Below, piece by piece: positions 24,011 to 36,095 of a stretch of 64,000 nt of DNA. The stretch covers positions 1-64,000 of the forward strand of contig CAJQUW010003173.1 in assembly GCA_907163375.1 (NCBI GenBank), in the 5' to 3' direction. The notes below the pieces were generated by a model that was not told the origin of the DNA, did no database searches, and saw only the letters and a program-made list of their open reading frames with translations. The position numbers and the translations under genes were made by a program. Within the stretch, counting starts at the first letter, position 1. Each line of letters starts with the position of its first letter. This stretch comes from Prostheceraeus crozeri. Taxonomy: Eukaryota; Platyhelminthes; Polycladida; Euryleptidae.

Positions 24011-24596
24011 GACCAGAATGTAAGAAATAAAATAACTCCAAAATAAAATTTGTCACATCCATTACAAATTTGTGACATGGAGCCTTCATAAATTAGTGGG
24101 ATATGCATGCAAACCACGTCCGTTTTTAATTATAAGAGATATCCAAGTGCTACAAAAGTAATTTTGAAAATTTTTATCATCATCTGAAATGTTTTTCCTT
24201 GGGTCAAACCACGAGTTGGTTGAACCGACGCAAAATTTCAAACCAATTTTTGACGAATTATGCCGATGACCATGATATACTATATAGTCTAAAGTTCAGA
24301 TCTATGCTAGCTAAAGAGCTGAAGTATGTCTGCATAGATGACAAAGGGTAGTCTAAACTATCATATAAGTTTCAATTATATCCCTATTTTATGAGCTGTG
24401 TGCTTCAATGCATTTTGTAAATGAAAGTGTGAATATTAAGTTTAAAAATCGTTTGTGATGTTAGAAAATTTCACGTTAGTCAATGTATCTGAAAGACAAC
24501 TTTCTGTCAAAGTTAGTTATGACTCTTTAGGAAATATTAAATTTCTATGTTAGAATGTCGCGAGTGTTACCCAAAATATTGAAAAAGTTTTTCCCC
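24011..24596. other. Intergenic; one copy of the 17-bp CpG word
   Basis: AT-rich, no gene. At 24555-24571 it holds ATGTCGCGAGTGTTACC, the first of five near-identical words in the next 2.7 kb. Confidence 0.6.
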
Positions 24597-25926
24597 CTGC
24601 CTGACATAAAAAATGCTCCACTCAAATATATGAACTCTATTCCACTCACACTCATGAATTATAAGATAGCATTTTATATAAAACATTATATTTGAATAAA
24701 TGGGAGACATTAGTACCGAGTATGTCCTCCCCGCACTGAAATGCAGCTTTGAAGTCTCATCGGCATCGAGTCGCAAAGATGATCAAGCCGTTCCTGATCC
24801 AGCAATGACCATTGATCGATGAGTCTCTCTGAAAGAGCTGTCAGTGTTGATGGCGGATGATCATATGCATCTCTCACTTTCCGACCAAGTTCATCCCAAG
24901 CATGTTCGATCGGAGACAGGTCGGGGGAGCGTGAAGGCCAATGGAGGATGCGAGTTCCAGATCTCACTATCGCTGTTGTTACACAATGAGCTCTGTGTGG
25001 TCGAGCGTTGTCATCCTGGAATATGAGGTTGAGTTCATTTACCGTTGGGATGACGATTGGAGATATGATATTCGATAAATATCGCTCTCCGTTCAAGTTC
25101 CCATTCACAATGACTGCGACAGTTCGACCTCCGTACCAGATACCGCCCAGATCATCACGCTACCACCACCATAGCGGTCATGCTCAGATGTGCAGCAGGG
25201 TGAATACCTCTCACCAACCATTAGATGCACTCTAATGCGACCATCGTGAAAATCCAAAGTGAAACGGGATAAATCCGTCCACATCACTTGACACCATTCC
25301 TCTGTGCTCCACGACAGATGCTGCTCACACCATTCCACACGCTTTCGCTTGTGTTCGAGACCTGCGAAGAAAAAAATTGACAGTGAAACAGTGTCATTGC
25401 GTGAAATTCTCGCATTACTTACTTAGAAGAATTCTTACAGCAGGTCGGTATGACCTCAGGCCAGCTTCTGCTAGACGGCGATATGCTGTTCGTATACTGC
25501 ATGCAATTCCTGCTGCAGCTTTCCAGCTGATGGCCAGTCGAGGAACACTCTTAAAGCGATTGCGCTTTGCTGAGATAACCAACTTCCTATCGGTAGCATT
25601 GTTTGTCAATCTCGGTCCTCTTGATCCTTTCCTTCTTTTAACATTTCCATCATTGTTCCATCGACTCCTGCTCACAGTGGAGTGTGACACACCCAACTTC
25701 CGTCCAACAAACCTACAACTCTTTCCACATCGTAGCATTCCAACAGCCATTCCTTTTACAAACTCTGATTGCGACATTTTTGCTTCAAAATTTAGTCAGA
25801 AAGAATTGTTTGATCGTGATAAAAGGTCGAATTTGAAATGCATCAACTATACCAAAGATATCGACAATGGACAGCTGCTTTATATTAGCATGACAAATCT
25901 GATGCATAGACATCCTGGTCAGTGCA
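24597..25926 (-). mobile_element. Tc1-like transposon
   Basis: The coding core is clear (24710-25777). The left end at 24597 starts CTGCCTGACATAAAAAAT, close to the intact terminal repeat of the decayed Tc1 at 44002 (CTGCCTGACAGAAAAATC). The right end is uncertain; GTCAGTGCAG followed by TA near 25926 is the best candidate. A flanking TA is not clear on the left, so the ends are eroded. Confidence 0.75.
24710..25777 (-). pseudogene. Tc1-family DD34E transposase with an intron
   Basis: Exon 1 (25423-25777) starts with the ATG at 25775-25777 and encodes the paired-type helix-turn-helix domain (FVGRKLGVSHSTVSR). It ends in a GTAAGT donor; a 61-bp intron (25362-25422) finishes with a pyrimidine-rich TTTTTTTCTTCGCAG. 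Splicing joins the frame to LEHKRKRVEWCEQH, as expected of the family. The catalytic residues are Asp in VMWTDLSRF, Asp in DDNARPH and Glu in SPIEHAW, with 34 residues between the last two. One base is missing near 25141-25149, where relatives read IWGGIWYGG, so this copy is frameshifted once. Confidence 0.88.
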
Positions 25927-26147
25927 GTATCATGGATTCATGATACTATCCATGGTATCATGAGAAATCCATGGCAGTATGAAATAAAAGTCGTCCACTT
26001 CCATTGAGATTTTCTATATCAAGTGGATCGTTTTTAATGTCATAGAGTATATTACCAAAGATTATCGACTTTCCATGAATACTAATCAGTGTGATAATCA
26101 ACAAAGTTATTCTAAGTCTACTTCCTGATAGATAATCAATTTAATGT

Positions 26148-27264
26148 ATGTCGCGAGCGTTACCATGACATACACCTAGTGAATTTAATCTCGAGCTCGA
26201 ATCTCAATCTCGAGAATCAATATTTATCAAAGACCGAGATCTCGAGATCTCTGATTCGATATTACAAGTAGGCCTATATCAGATTGTCCCTATTACTCAG
26301 AAAGTGTAATTAATTGCAGACAACTGTAAATTGCTGTACAATAGTCTAATTGTTTGCTTAATTGCAATTATCTGGTTCTAGTTGTTATTGAAATTAATAT
26401 AACAACACCAATTTGGACTGTATTTGGCATTCATTAATACGCCCAATGCTTTATTGAAGTTGTTTAACTTACAACACAGACAAAATTAATTCATGTGCCT
26501 ACATCAAATCGAGGCCTGGCCTTGTAGGCCTAAGTACAATGACAAAAGCGGGGAGGGGTTAGTATATGTACAGCGACTAAAGAAGTTCCATTTCCTGTCC
26601 TAAGTCAGAGAAAGACTCGTTGAGGTAAGGGAAGTTTCTTCCTCAAGTGACTAAAGTTTGTTCATGATTCATGGCTATGGCTACCCAAGATATAGTAAGT
26701 TCTCCGATGTTGACGTTCATCTTGCATTATGCTTAACTTCTGTGTTACGATTCCGGTACAAACAAGATGTTTGGTGTGCTGTTTCTAAACTAATCGTTCA
26801 ATCTTGTAATCTTCATTATTATTATCTTTTGTGATGACAAATTCAACGGCAAAATTTATGTTATCCGTAGTTTTTTAGATAATGTCGCGAGCGTTACCGT
26901 CAAGATTGATTGAAATCTCGTAATCGGTGCTTTCAGTAATCTATTCAAGCATGAAGAAATCATCAACTATTCATTATTTATCCATCATTTCGTTTTTTAG
27001 ACAACAGCTTCTTTAGTTTTGATAAAATATCAATGCAATCTCAAAAAATCTATAATGAAATATTTATCTCTGTCGCGAGCGCTACCATATTAAATGATCT
27101 CTGTACACAAATGTAGAGATAGTATGAACTTGATATTTTGTGTGTTAATAGGTCGATGTCGTAATGCATCAAACTGTATCTTCAGTATATTCAAAAAGAA
27201 TATCGTAACATAGAGAATGTCGGTTTTCGATCGAGTTTTGCTATCAAATGTAGCGAGCGTTACC
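26148..27264 (+). repeat. Cluster of four copies of a 17-bp CpG-rich word
   Basis: ATGTCGCGAGCGTTACC occurs exactly at 26148-26164 and 26882-26898, and with one or two changes at 27070-27086 and 27248-27264, all on the plus strand. A fifth copy lies at 24555. The sequences between copies are not similar, so this is not a simple tandem satellite. The last three are 188 and 178 bp apart. Confidence 0.85.
26172..26440 (+). repeat. Dispersed CTCGAG-rich repeat, copy A
   Basis: It starts AGTGAATTTAATCTCGAG, passes through palindromic GAGATCTCGAGATCTC, then ACAAGTAGGCCTATATCAGA and a TAATTG-rich tail. It matches the copy at 33275-33540 over its whole length. A shorter opposite-strand copy lies at 29690-29800, and another at 36010-36095. 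A non-autonomous element of unknown class. Confidence 0.75.
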
Positions 27265-29689
27265 GTGGTTTGGCCCCCTTATCTGAGGTATACTGCGTGA
27301 ATATATACTACGTTTCCAAGAAAACCATTTCCTATTCACTTTGTCTGCATGCGTGACTGGAAGTTTTGATATGCTGCAGTTTTTGTATCTCATCACAGTT
27401 TGTTTCTCCTACCTCTTCGTGTTCCGCGGGAACGGGTGAGTATGGGTGAGTATGGGTCAGCAAATGTGAAACGAGCCTGAGTAAAAATTCTGAGAATTGA
27501 TTTCTTCGACTTAAGCCGAATTCCATTGGTTGCTAATACAATGCCTTCATTTTATCGATGTTCACACCCTTGTAATCCTTCCACAGAGTCAGCTACGATG
27601 CAGACAAAGGATTCGAAGCCAAACGACAAAAATGCGCGCTGATACTGCGGCTAGACAATCCGTAATTAAAAGATGCGCATGAAGAGTTCTATGGCATCAA
27701 CTGCCATCAGTGCTTCTGAATGGCCTTCCTGCCGACTTCCAATGACAATCGGGACTTGACCACACGACCAGAAGATGACAAGGCCAATCATTCGACCAAA
27801 GAACGACGGGGTCCGGTTTTGGCATGCACACATTTATTCATGTTATTGCTAACATACTCTTGCATGTCCGGATGCGAGTCTTCTCACATGTACAAATATC
27901 GAAGCAACATACATTAATGATTTATTTCAGTCATAACCTAAGGACTAAAACGGCCTTCGGTTAATAAGCTCTATAATGACCTCTCATATGTCAACCCATG
28001 ATCACCTGAACACAAAAATTGAAAATGATGAAATTTGAGTTAATTTTGCACCACATTTTGTGTGGCGGAATGTTTCAAAAAGAGCACTTCTTTCTGATGA
28101 TCGTCGCTCCCGTGATTATTACAAATAATAAGGTGGATTAGGTGTAGAGAAATTACGACAAAAAGTTGTTGTGTTGTGTACAAATGTGCGCGGCAATAAC
28201 CTCCAGGTGCATAAATCTTCAATGACAATGATTATCGTCCGTCTTGTAAGACTTACTTACTTATACTCATACTTCTTGTTCATTACGCACTAAAAGGCCT
28301 TTTCACTTATCCATGATTCTAAGTTTTAATTACCATTTTAAGTTTTCCTACCATCGAAGGTTATCTTCCTCTCCACTAGGTCATGAAGTTTTTTCATTAA
28401 TAGGAAGGAAAAAAGCATTGTAGTTTCATGTAGCAAACTTATCTCAACATTAATTTTGCTAAATAGTGGTGCTAAATAGTGCCAAATATTTTGCATTATA
28501 GAGCTTGTTTTCATGAAGCTCAGTAATTGACCTTGTGAATCAGTTTTATGCCTTTTTACACTTTTCCCGATCAAGCTGAAGATTTCACACAACTCACGTA
28601 GCTTGTTGGAAACCAAAGTAGTTCACATCTATCATTTGAGCTTGCTTGTAGATTCTTTAGGCCTGCCCATTGGCGCGTACTCATATGTCATCCATGTATA
28701 CGAACTGAGACATATTTCAAAAGATCTTAGTAGCATAATTATTTCGATTGCTCAACTACAATGCATTTCATTCATGCTGCCTTGGCATCACTGTTGATCT
28801 TAAGGATTCTACAAGCACATAAGCTTACTAATGATGGATACCAAAATATATTTTGATATGCTACATAGTACATACTAAACACATACGAATATATACGAAA
28901 GGAAGTCAATATACAAAGCATACCAAATCTCTGTAAATAGGCCTATTCGAGAATCCAGTCTCAATTGCAAGTTTCAAATTCCATGTGAATTTGTCATTAA
29001 TTTGCTTGAATTTTTTTCATATCCAGCGATTTACAGTGTACCTGTATATACGTGTGTGTACTTTCTACCTGCTATTCCTCTCATTTTTTTGTCAAACACA
29101 CCGTAATTTAATTCATCTCATAAGCTTGCACTTTTGAGATGTATTTATAACTCAGAGTAACAGAATTCTTTTTCATTTGGGATAATGGAGTACAAAAATT
29201 GGAGTAACATTATTCTCATCGCATTTAAGCAAATGAGAATCGTTCATCCTTGCAAATGAAATTTTTCTCCGATTATGATGAATAAAGACGGAATTGCGAA
29301 ATCATGTCGGCCAATGATAAACACGAGGCCTCATCAGTCGATGCCATGCATTGAATTTGTAAACAATCACATTCTTTGCTAATTATGTGGCACGAACCCT
29401 TTTTTACTAAACAATTCTTTTTTTGAACTGTTATACGTGGTCATATTACTTGTGTGTCAATCGTTAAACTGAGGTGGGGCATCATTCAGAAGGTGTTTGA
29501 ATTTTGCACAAAAGAATTTGATGACTTAATACCCATGCAAACAAACCTAGCACTTCAATAACTTTTGTCACCAAGGCCGCAGGGAGTCCAGGTGACTCTG
29601 TTACGGCAGGAGACATTTCTCAGCTGCGACGACCTTGCAAAATCACTGCTAAATCGTATGAATGAATACCAAATGCAGTCTAGATTGGC
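27265..29689. other. Intergenic, nothing recognised
   Basis: The block 27580-27830 is GC-richer with a conserved-looking frame, but I cannot assign it. Open frames at 28338-28616 (minus) and 28603-28797 (plus) have no known domain. A short tandem GGTGAGTATG occurs near 27434. Confidence 0.45.
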
Positions 29690-29800
29690 AGTTTTATGTA
29701 AATAATTGAAGTCTATGAGTAATTGACACAACTCTGATATAGACCTATACTTGCAATGTCGAATTGTAGATCTCGAGATCTCGACACGAGAAGACGTCCT
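29690..29800 (-). repeat. Dispersed CTCGAG-rich repeat, copy C (partial)
   Basis: The reverse complement reads GAGATCTCGAGATCT, then a TATAGGTCTATATCAGA stretch and TGTCAATTACTCA, matching copies A and B in order. Confidence 0.6.
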
Positions 29801-31503
29801 GAGTTGCGATGTTGTTCATGCAACTTCCTACGTAGAAATATAGTATGAGCAGAAAGTGAGCGACCGGGTTTCTTCATGTCCAATAGGCCTTTGCAACGCG
29901 TTTGTTCGAACTTGCCAATAAGGTCCTTAAATGTCCTTCATCTAGCTGTTCGTACGTACTCGTTGTCGAAATTCCGACATACATGTACAATAGAGACTTT
30001 ATTTGTGGAATAATAGTGCCGAAAGCAGAATATTCGTTAGTGCAAATCCAACGCACCAGGTTTTTGCGTTTGTTAACATGAATCTGTCGTTGATTAACGT
30101 TAAAGCTACTAAGTTAACGACCTTTCTTATTTATTTGCTGAAATTTGTCATTGATCAATACCATCGTTCAATAGATGGACATTTCTCAATAATAAACGGC
30201 ATTTCGCACGCTATCAAGATGTTTACAACTGTTTAGCTGCATTTTCCACACTATTGTGACTATTCTACATTGTTTTCTAATTATACGAAGCAGTTCAAGT
30301 TATCCAGAATCTATGGTGCGTATTTACAAGTAAAATTATACAAAAAAATTACGCATGATTGTCAGTAATGTCTTCTAGTCGTATACAACGAGGAATCAAC
30401 AAATATAAATATTTCTCCAGGAAGCTTGACAAACCTCGGAAGTGATTTCGGAGAGATTTTGCGCTGACAGTTCAGCCAGTGCTGCCATTTGCATCTGGTG
30501 ATCCTGTCGAAGCACCTGGTCTCGTACCTCCTACAAATTTCTCTTGGTGACTGCTTTCGTCACACTAAAACTATTCTCTGGGATGTTTAGGATAAAGGGC
30601 GAGTAGGGATAACTGTTAACCGTCTAACAAGAATGTAAGATAAATCAGACGCGATAGCAGCTGCTTTATTTCGTTTAAAGGTTAGTCTTATTCCTCGTTA
30701 GCTGCAAGTTGCACCCTTGCAGAAATCAATCATAATTTTCGAAAGAAAGTTTATCGGTCTTTTATGGATCTTCACCCTGTATAATAAAAAGATATAATTT
30801 GGCATTGTTTATATGAAATTATGTCTCATGATATAATTTATGGCATCAACATTGCATTATCTCTACTACTGTTAATAATAAAAAAGCATTGATTATTAAT
30901 GGTGTTCAATACATTTCATATTAAGCTAAATTATTAATTATGAAAACGTAGGATACTCAAATGATCTTCAACAGATAAAAGGATCTATGAAATAATCTTC
31001 TCATCCATTATTCAGAAAACATCTTGCTTTACTGTCGTACGTTTGATGAGACCGGAGTGCATCCGAACCTAGGTTGATTGAGCCGGACCGCATCAGAGAA
31101 CGGATTGGCGGAAACGGGCCCCATGACTAGGGTGGACTATCGGGTTGGCTCCAAGCCTAAAAATCCAACCCGATTCCAATCCAGCACATTGATAATCATA
31201 CTACAACATTAATGATCAAAGGAAGCTTTCTTACTTGCAGTTTTTCAATTATCGCTTCTATATTGTTATATATTTCGGGAAAAATAAACTATTTCGAGTG
31301 AATTCTAAGCAATCAAATGAAACTCCTTATATAAGTGGTTTGCTAACCAAATAATGACACGACAAAACATCACGAAAAAAGAAATGTTTTATTGAGTTCT
31401 AAGACATTCCACGCTTGTCTTTCAAATAATCATTGAAACCAAATGAGGTTTGACATTAAAAACGATAACGAATTGTTATCGTAATGAGAGTTGAATGTAG
31501 CTT
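29801..31503. other. Intergenic and 3' UTR of the distal tubulin exon
   Basis: An AATAAA signal on the minus strand at 31388-31393 lies about 110 nt after the tubulin stop codon and probably ends its transcript. A short inverted pair, ATCGGGTTGG and CCAACCCGAT, lies near 31138-31173. Otherwise nothing was recognised. Confidence 0.5.
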
Positions 31504-32879
31504 CTAATAAACTTCATCTTCATTCGTTGCAGGATTTGGCAAATCAGTTGATAAATCATGCTGACTCTCAAAATGTTGGCTATAGTCCTCTTGTTCTTCT
31601 GGGGCAGGTTTGTCATATGGATCAAATTCTTTTGGAGCAGTTGCATTCGATTCCTCGTTCATTGCGTCTTCAGCTTTCTCAGAAGGATTATCCCAATCCG
31701 AATTCGGACCACTCCTAGGCTGTGAGACTATTCGCGCTGAGTCCTCTTGAATTGCTTCGTATCCCTCTTCATCTCCACCATCTCCACCTTCATCTATAGC
31801 GATTTCATCATAATCTCTGATTAGGTTATCCATTTCCTCACGAGCCTCATTGAATTCGCCTTCTTCCATACCTTCTCCGACAAACCAATGGACAAAAGAT
31901 CTTTTCATAAACATTAGATCAAATTTACCTGCCAAGCAACGCAATACTTGATTGATTGCAGAAGTATTTGTCAGTAAGCAAACATTACGAGGAACTGTTG
32001 CCAGGCATGAGCCATGTATGCTAGTCGGTGGCATCCGGTTTATACCCAGTTTAAATCCTGTTGGACACCATTCGACGAATTTGAGGCTTCTTGTCCTTTT
32101 CAACTCTTGGATTGCTGCATTTACTTCTTTTGGAGTCACATCGCCGCGGTATTGTAAACAACATGAGAAGTATTTTCCTCTTTGAGTATCACATTTTACA
32201 AGCTGATTTCGATTATCGAAAACGCTTCTGGTTATGTCTGCAGCAGTCAGTTGTTCGTGGGATGCACGGTCATCAGATATAACTGGAGAATAGCTGGCCA
32301 TGGGAAAGTGGATCTTTGGAAACGGAATGAGATTGGTCTGAATCTGATTTAAATCATAATTTAAACTACTTTCATATCGCAATGAAACGGAGATTGAACT
32401 GTTGACTTGAGCCAATAGTCGATTCAAATGCGTGTAATTTGGGCGACTGACGTTTAACGAGTGATTGCAGATGTCGTACATCGCCTCATTATCTTGCATA
32501 ATACAGATATCAGAATGTTCAATCGTTGTATGCGTGTTAAGAATCATGTTGTAAGGCTCTACCACAGAAGTTGACAGATGTGGCCCAGGAATAATGCCGC
32601 TCTGTAGTTTTGGACGTTTTCCATATTCTATCATGAGTCGCTCCATTAAGAGTGCCGTAAATCCAGATCCCGCGCCGCCGCCGAATGAATGAGTTATAAT
32701 AAAACCCTGAAGACATTCACACGAATCAGTTAATTTACGAATTCGATCGAGACATAAATCAATAATCGATTTTCCGATAGTGAAATGACCACGGGCATAA
32801 TTATTCGCCGCATCTTCCATTCCATTAACAAGGAGGTCAGGATGATACAATGCTCTGTAGCTCCCAGTCCGAATTTCAT
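31504..32879 (-). CDS. Divergent alpha-tubulin, distal alternative 3'-terminal exon
   Basis: The exon runs from a TTCTTCGCAG acceptor (32880 onward) to a TAG at 31504-31506 and encodes about 458 residues, [17 protein letters not shown] to EDEVY. It covers canonical alpha-tubulin from Asp76 to the end. GGGAGSG (tubulin signature), NEAMYDIC and the NYTHLNRL region keep the N-site nucleotide contacts, and the long alpha-type S9-S10 loop is present. DLNQIQTN replaces DLTEFQTN, so catalytic Glu254 is Gln. After [15 protein letters not shown] the tail runs about 95 residues instead of about 20, is acidic and ends in Tyr. The frame is intact, which argues for selection. The acceptor phase fits the donor at 54014. 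No private 5' exons were found between here and 37.3 kb, so it may share those at 54 kb, skipping the homologous exon at 37.3-38.7 kb. Confidence 0.88.
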
Positions 32880-33274
32880 CTGCGAAGAATATACAGAAAA
32901 ATGAATATATTTATGCATAAAATGCTCTCTTACAATTCGATAAATTCAAACTCAATTGATTAAGTCTCGTCATTGAGCAATCATCAACCTAATTTCCACT
33001 TATTGTACTGAGCGAGAGAAAAATATTGCAATGATAATCGTCTAAAATTGAAACTTTAGTATTTGGCGGAAACTTGCATTCTTTTAAGATTATCTCTCCC
33101 TCTAACGTTTTCAAATTTAGGCAATCACCACTAAACTTCAGATACATGCAGCAGAGGGTATTTTCTGTCCACATACAGCAGCAATTCGGTTAGTTCTTTC
33201 GAATGAGTGCTCTTATTGTGAAATGCAAGTTATATTAGCACAACATGATGTTTCCGAGGTGTAATGTTGGTGTT
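32880..33274. other. Intron sequence just 5' of the distal tubulin exon
   Basis: No alpha-tubulin N-terminal coding sequence was found here on the minus strand. The open frame at 32989-33174 is unrelated. Confidence 0.5.
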
Positions 33275-33540
33275 AGTGAATTCAATCTCGATCTCGCCTA
33301 TCAATCTCGAGATCTCGAATCAATATTTGCCAAATACCGAGATTTCGAGATTACAAGTAGGCCTATATCAGATTGTGCAATTACTCAGAAAGTGTAATTG
33401 ATTTCAGACAACTACCAATTGTTGCACAGTAGTCCAACTGCAAGCCTAATTGCAATTACCCAGTTCTATTTGTAATTGAAATTAAAAAAAAAACAACACA
33501 AATCTCAACTACATTTCGTATTCATTAATACAATTTAGCA
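33275..33540 (+). repeat. Dispersed CTCGAG-rich repeat, copy B
   Basis: It starts AGTGAATTCAATCTCGATC, contains CAATCTCGAGATCTCGAA and ACAAGTAGGCCTATATCAGA, and ends in a TAATTG-rich tail with a poly-A run near 33485. It is alignable end to end with copy A at 26172. Confidence 0.75.
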
Positions 33541-34455
33541 CATAAGTGGAGAGCAATATCCTCACAGCTGAGTATTGCTTACCCCCGCGACGAAGTAACA
33601 TGGACTCTAAGAGTAGCATGACAAAGGTTGTCTAAGTGCTACTATATTCGCAATTGCAGAAATATTTCATTTACAATGAATCAGGATGAACGATTCTAAT
33701 TTGCGCAAATACGATGAGATAATGTTTCCCAAGATTTTATAGCTTATTATCTGAAGTGAAAAGAATTCTGTTAATCTGAGTTTTAAGCATCAAGCTAGAC
33801 AAGGCACAAGCCTTGAAGATTAATTAAATTACCGGATTCTTGACAAGGTCTGGGTGGAATATCAGATAGAGAATCCACCACTTTATCAGTGATGTCAAAA
33901 CATCCTGAATATAATGAAACATCCTGAACTACATGTAGATGAGTAATCGAAGTGATTAAGCTATTAACTCTTATTGAAAGATATCTGGTCTACTCGGATA
34001 ACCATGAGTATACAATACCGTTGTCGCGTGTCCTATAACTATTCAAGTAGCCTAAGCTCAAATGATAGATGTGAACTATTTTGGTTTGACGAAGCTTAAC
34101 AAGATCTAAGCTCAGAAATTTAAGTTTGATTGAGAAAAAGTACAAAAACTAGAAAACTAATTCACTATAGGGCAATTAATGAATTTCAAGAAAACAATCA
34201 TTGATGCATACATCATATATCCGTTTTTATCAAACCTTAACATTTTTCATTGCTAAAGTATGATGGTTCATAACTTTTACAGATGAAATCATGACTTGCT
34301 TAAACATATTAAATATGAATGAAAATGTCCTCTCCTTCCAGACAGTGTCATCTCGTATTTCAGTGTCATTACTTAATCTCACCTCCACTTTATTGTCATT
34401 CTGTAAATTTCTCAATCGCCTTGTCATCAGTCATCTAATTCATTCTCTTTTGTAT

Positions 34456-34534
34456 CAGAGATGTAACCGGTCGCCGGTATACCGGTGCCGGTCGCCGGTC
34501 CGGTCTGGAATATTCCGGACCGGTTACATCTCTG
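34456..34534. mobile_element. 79-bp hAT-type MITE
   Basis: The terminal repeats CAGAGATGTAACCGG and inverse are flanked by the perfect 8-bp duplication TTTTGTAT (34448-34455 and 34535-34542). The interior is almost wholly GCCGGT and CCGGT words, far more GC-rich than its surroundings. Unusually small for a bounded hAT derivative. Confidence 0.92.
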
Positions 34535-34831
34535 TTTTGTATACATGTACGTGTTTTTCAATTGAAAAAATAAACGTTCTGATATTCTGATATACCGCAC
34601 AAAAAGGAGTTTTCTATGCATGAAATTGCAACAATGAAACTATAATTGTTTTTTTCCTTCGTTGATTAATTGAAACTTATGATCCTGGAAAGGTGATAAT
34701 CTATCGATAGTTATAGATGTTCCTTTAGTGCACAATACTCGTAAACATCAAACCGCCATAAAACTTTAGTCAGTTCCATAGGGCCAGTATTTCCATACAG
34801 TATTTTGTTCAGTGAGTAATGGATTAGGTAT

Positions 34832-35043
34832 ATTTGAGACAAAGTTAGGCAAGTCCAAATACTAATCGATGAATTTTACTTCTCGTTTTATTGCGAGGTC
34901 TTCGTCCTGTCTTCGGTCCTGTGGATGTCCAACGACCGATTACTTGCCCGATAATGGTCGTTGAGAACGATCGAAATGCCTCGCAATAAAACGAGAGATA
35001 AAACTAATCAGTTTCTTGGACTTTCCTCATTTTATCTCACACT
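34832..35043. repeat. Inverted-repeat element, about 210 bp
   Basis: The outer arms share CTCGTTTTATTGCGAGG and its inverse plus AAGTCC-proximal sequence. The centre holds a second palindrome (CAACGACCGATTAC and inverse). Typical MITE or foldback layout; target duplication not resolved. Confidence 0.7.
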
Positions 35044-35374
35044 ATTTTGTACACCGTCCACGACAGTCACGCAAATAAGCTTTGTCATCATTGACGCAAA
35101 AGTTCAACGAATTCCCGGCTTCCCACAAATATGACGAGAAGAGGTGACCCTTGAAGAAGTGTGACTCTTGAGGCCGTGATTCTTCATCTTACATAACACG
35201 TGCCATATGCTATTTTTAAGTCAAATTCTCTGCCGAAATATTTGTCTGGATAGGCGCATTTTGGCGCGGACGTTCCTATACAAACGTTATTTAATAATCA
35301 ACATACTTTAGTTACATGTAAACTCTCATGCTATTAAGGACTTGGCATGATCAGTTAGAAAACGAGAAAAATTC

Positions 35375-35840
35375 TTGAGATATGATGCGGCCCTTCAGTC
35401 GTCACTGACGGTCATCTTCAGGTCTGTTATGATGTAAACTTTCGAAAAAAGCGCATATATTAGCATCAATTCATATCTGAAAATAATGATCATAGCTGCT
35501 AGAATAATGCAATTATAAGCCTTCCAATGGAAAGTATAATTATTTAAACGCAACGTCGAATTGAATTATCTATTGACTTGGAATACTTGCTCAACACAGT
35601 CAATATTCATGGATGTGTGATAACCACAGTTACCAGTAATTTAAAAGGCAGCTCAAGGGTACTCATCCAACATTGTGCATCTTCAATAGCAAATCATTCA
35701 TTTCCTTTCAGATAATTATGAAAATATGTCGTGATTTCTTCTCGAAGCGATCTTCAGGGAATTTAAATATTAGTGTTATAGAAACTTCAATAACTATTCT
35801 TATGTTCCCTGAAGATAGTTAAGTCAAAAGTTAATTGAAC
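35375..35840. repeat. Two CCTGAAGAT hairpin motifs of Penelope-terminal type
   Basis: On the minus strand near 35385-35430 the sequence reads CCTGAAGATGACCGTCAG then a short complementary arm. At 35690-35840 two CCCTGAAGAT motifs face each other around AT-rich sequence. Motifs of this kind followed by GAAA are familiar from the terminal regions of Penelope-like elements, some of which carry hammerhead ribozymes. These copies are decayed. Confidence 0.4.
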
Positions 35841-36009
35841 TTTTTGTTGTAAAGTAATACAACTTAGCTTGGTATTCCCTCTACTTTCAGACTCTTTTAG
35901 ATGGTATTAAATATGTGGGCATGAGAATATTAGTACATTTGGCGTCAAGAGTTAATCAAAGGTTCCAACGAGCACTTCAATGCAACAGTAATTTTCATTT
36001 GTTAAATGT

Positions 36010-36095
36010 GTGTTTAGAAAAATCAATCTCGAATAGTCGAGATCTCGAACGCCTAAAAAATGGTCGAGATCTCGAGATTGAATTCACTTCTTTGT
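36010..36095 (-). repeat. Dispersed CTCGAG-rich repeat, copy E (5' end only)
   Basis: The reverse complement starts AGTGAATTCAATCTCGAG, the same end as copies A and B, and includes a second GAGATCTCGA palindrome, forming a hairpin. Confidence 0.65.

Noticed and set aside
27580-27917. GC-richer block with a 65-codon frame
   Set aside because: It looked gene-like by composition, but no family or exon borders could be supported.
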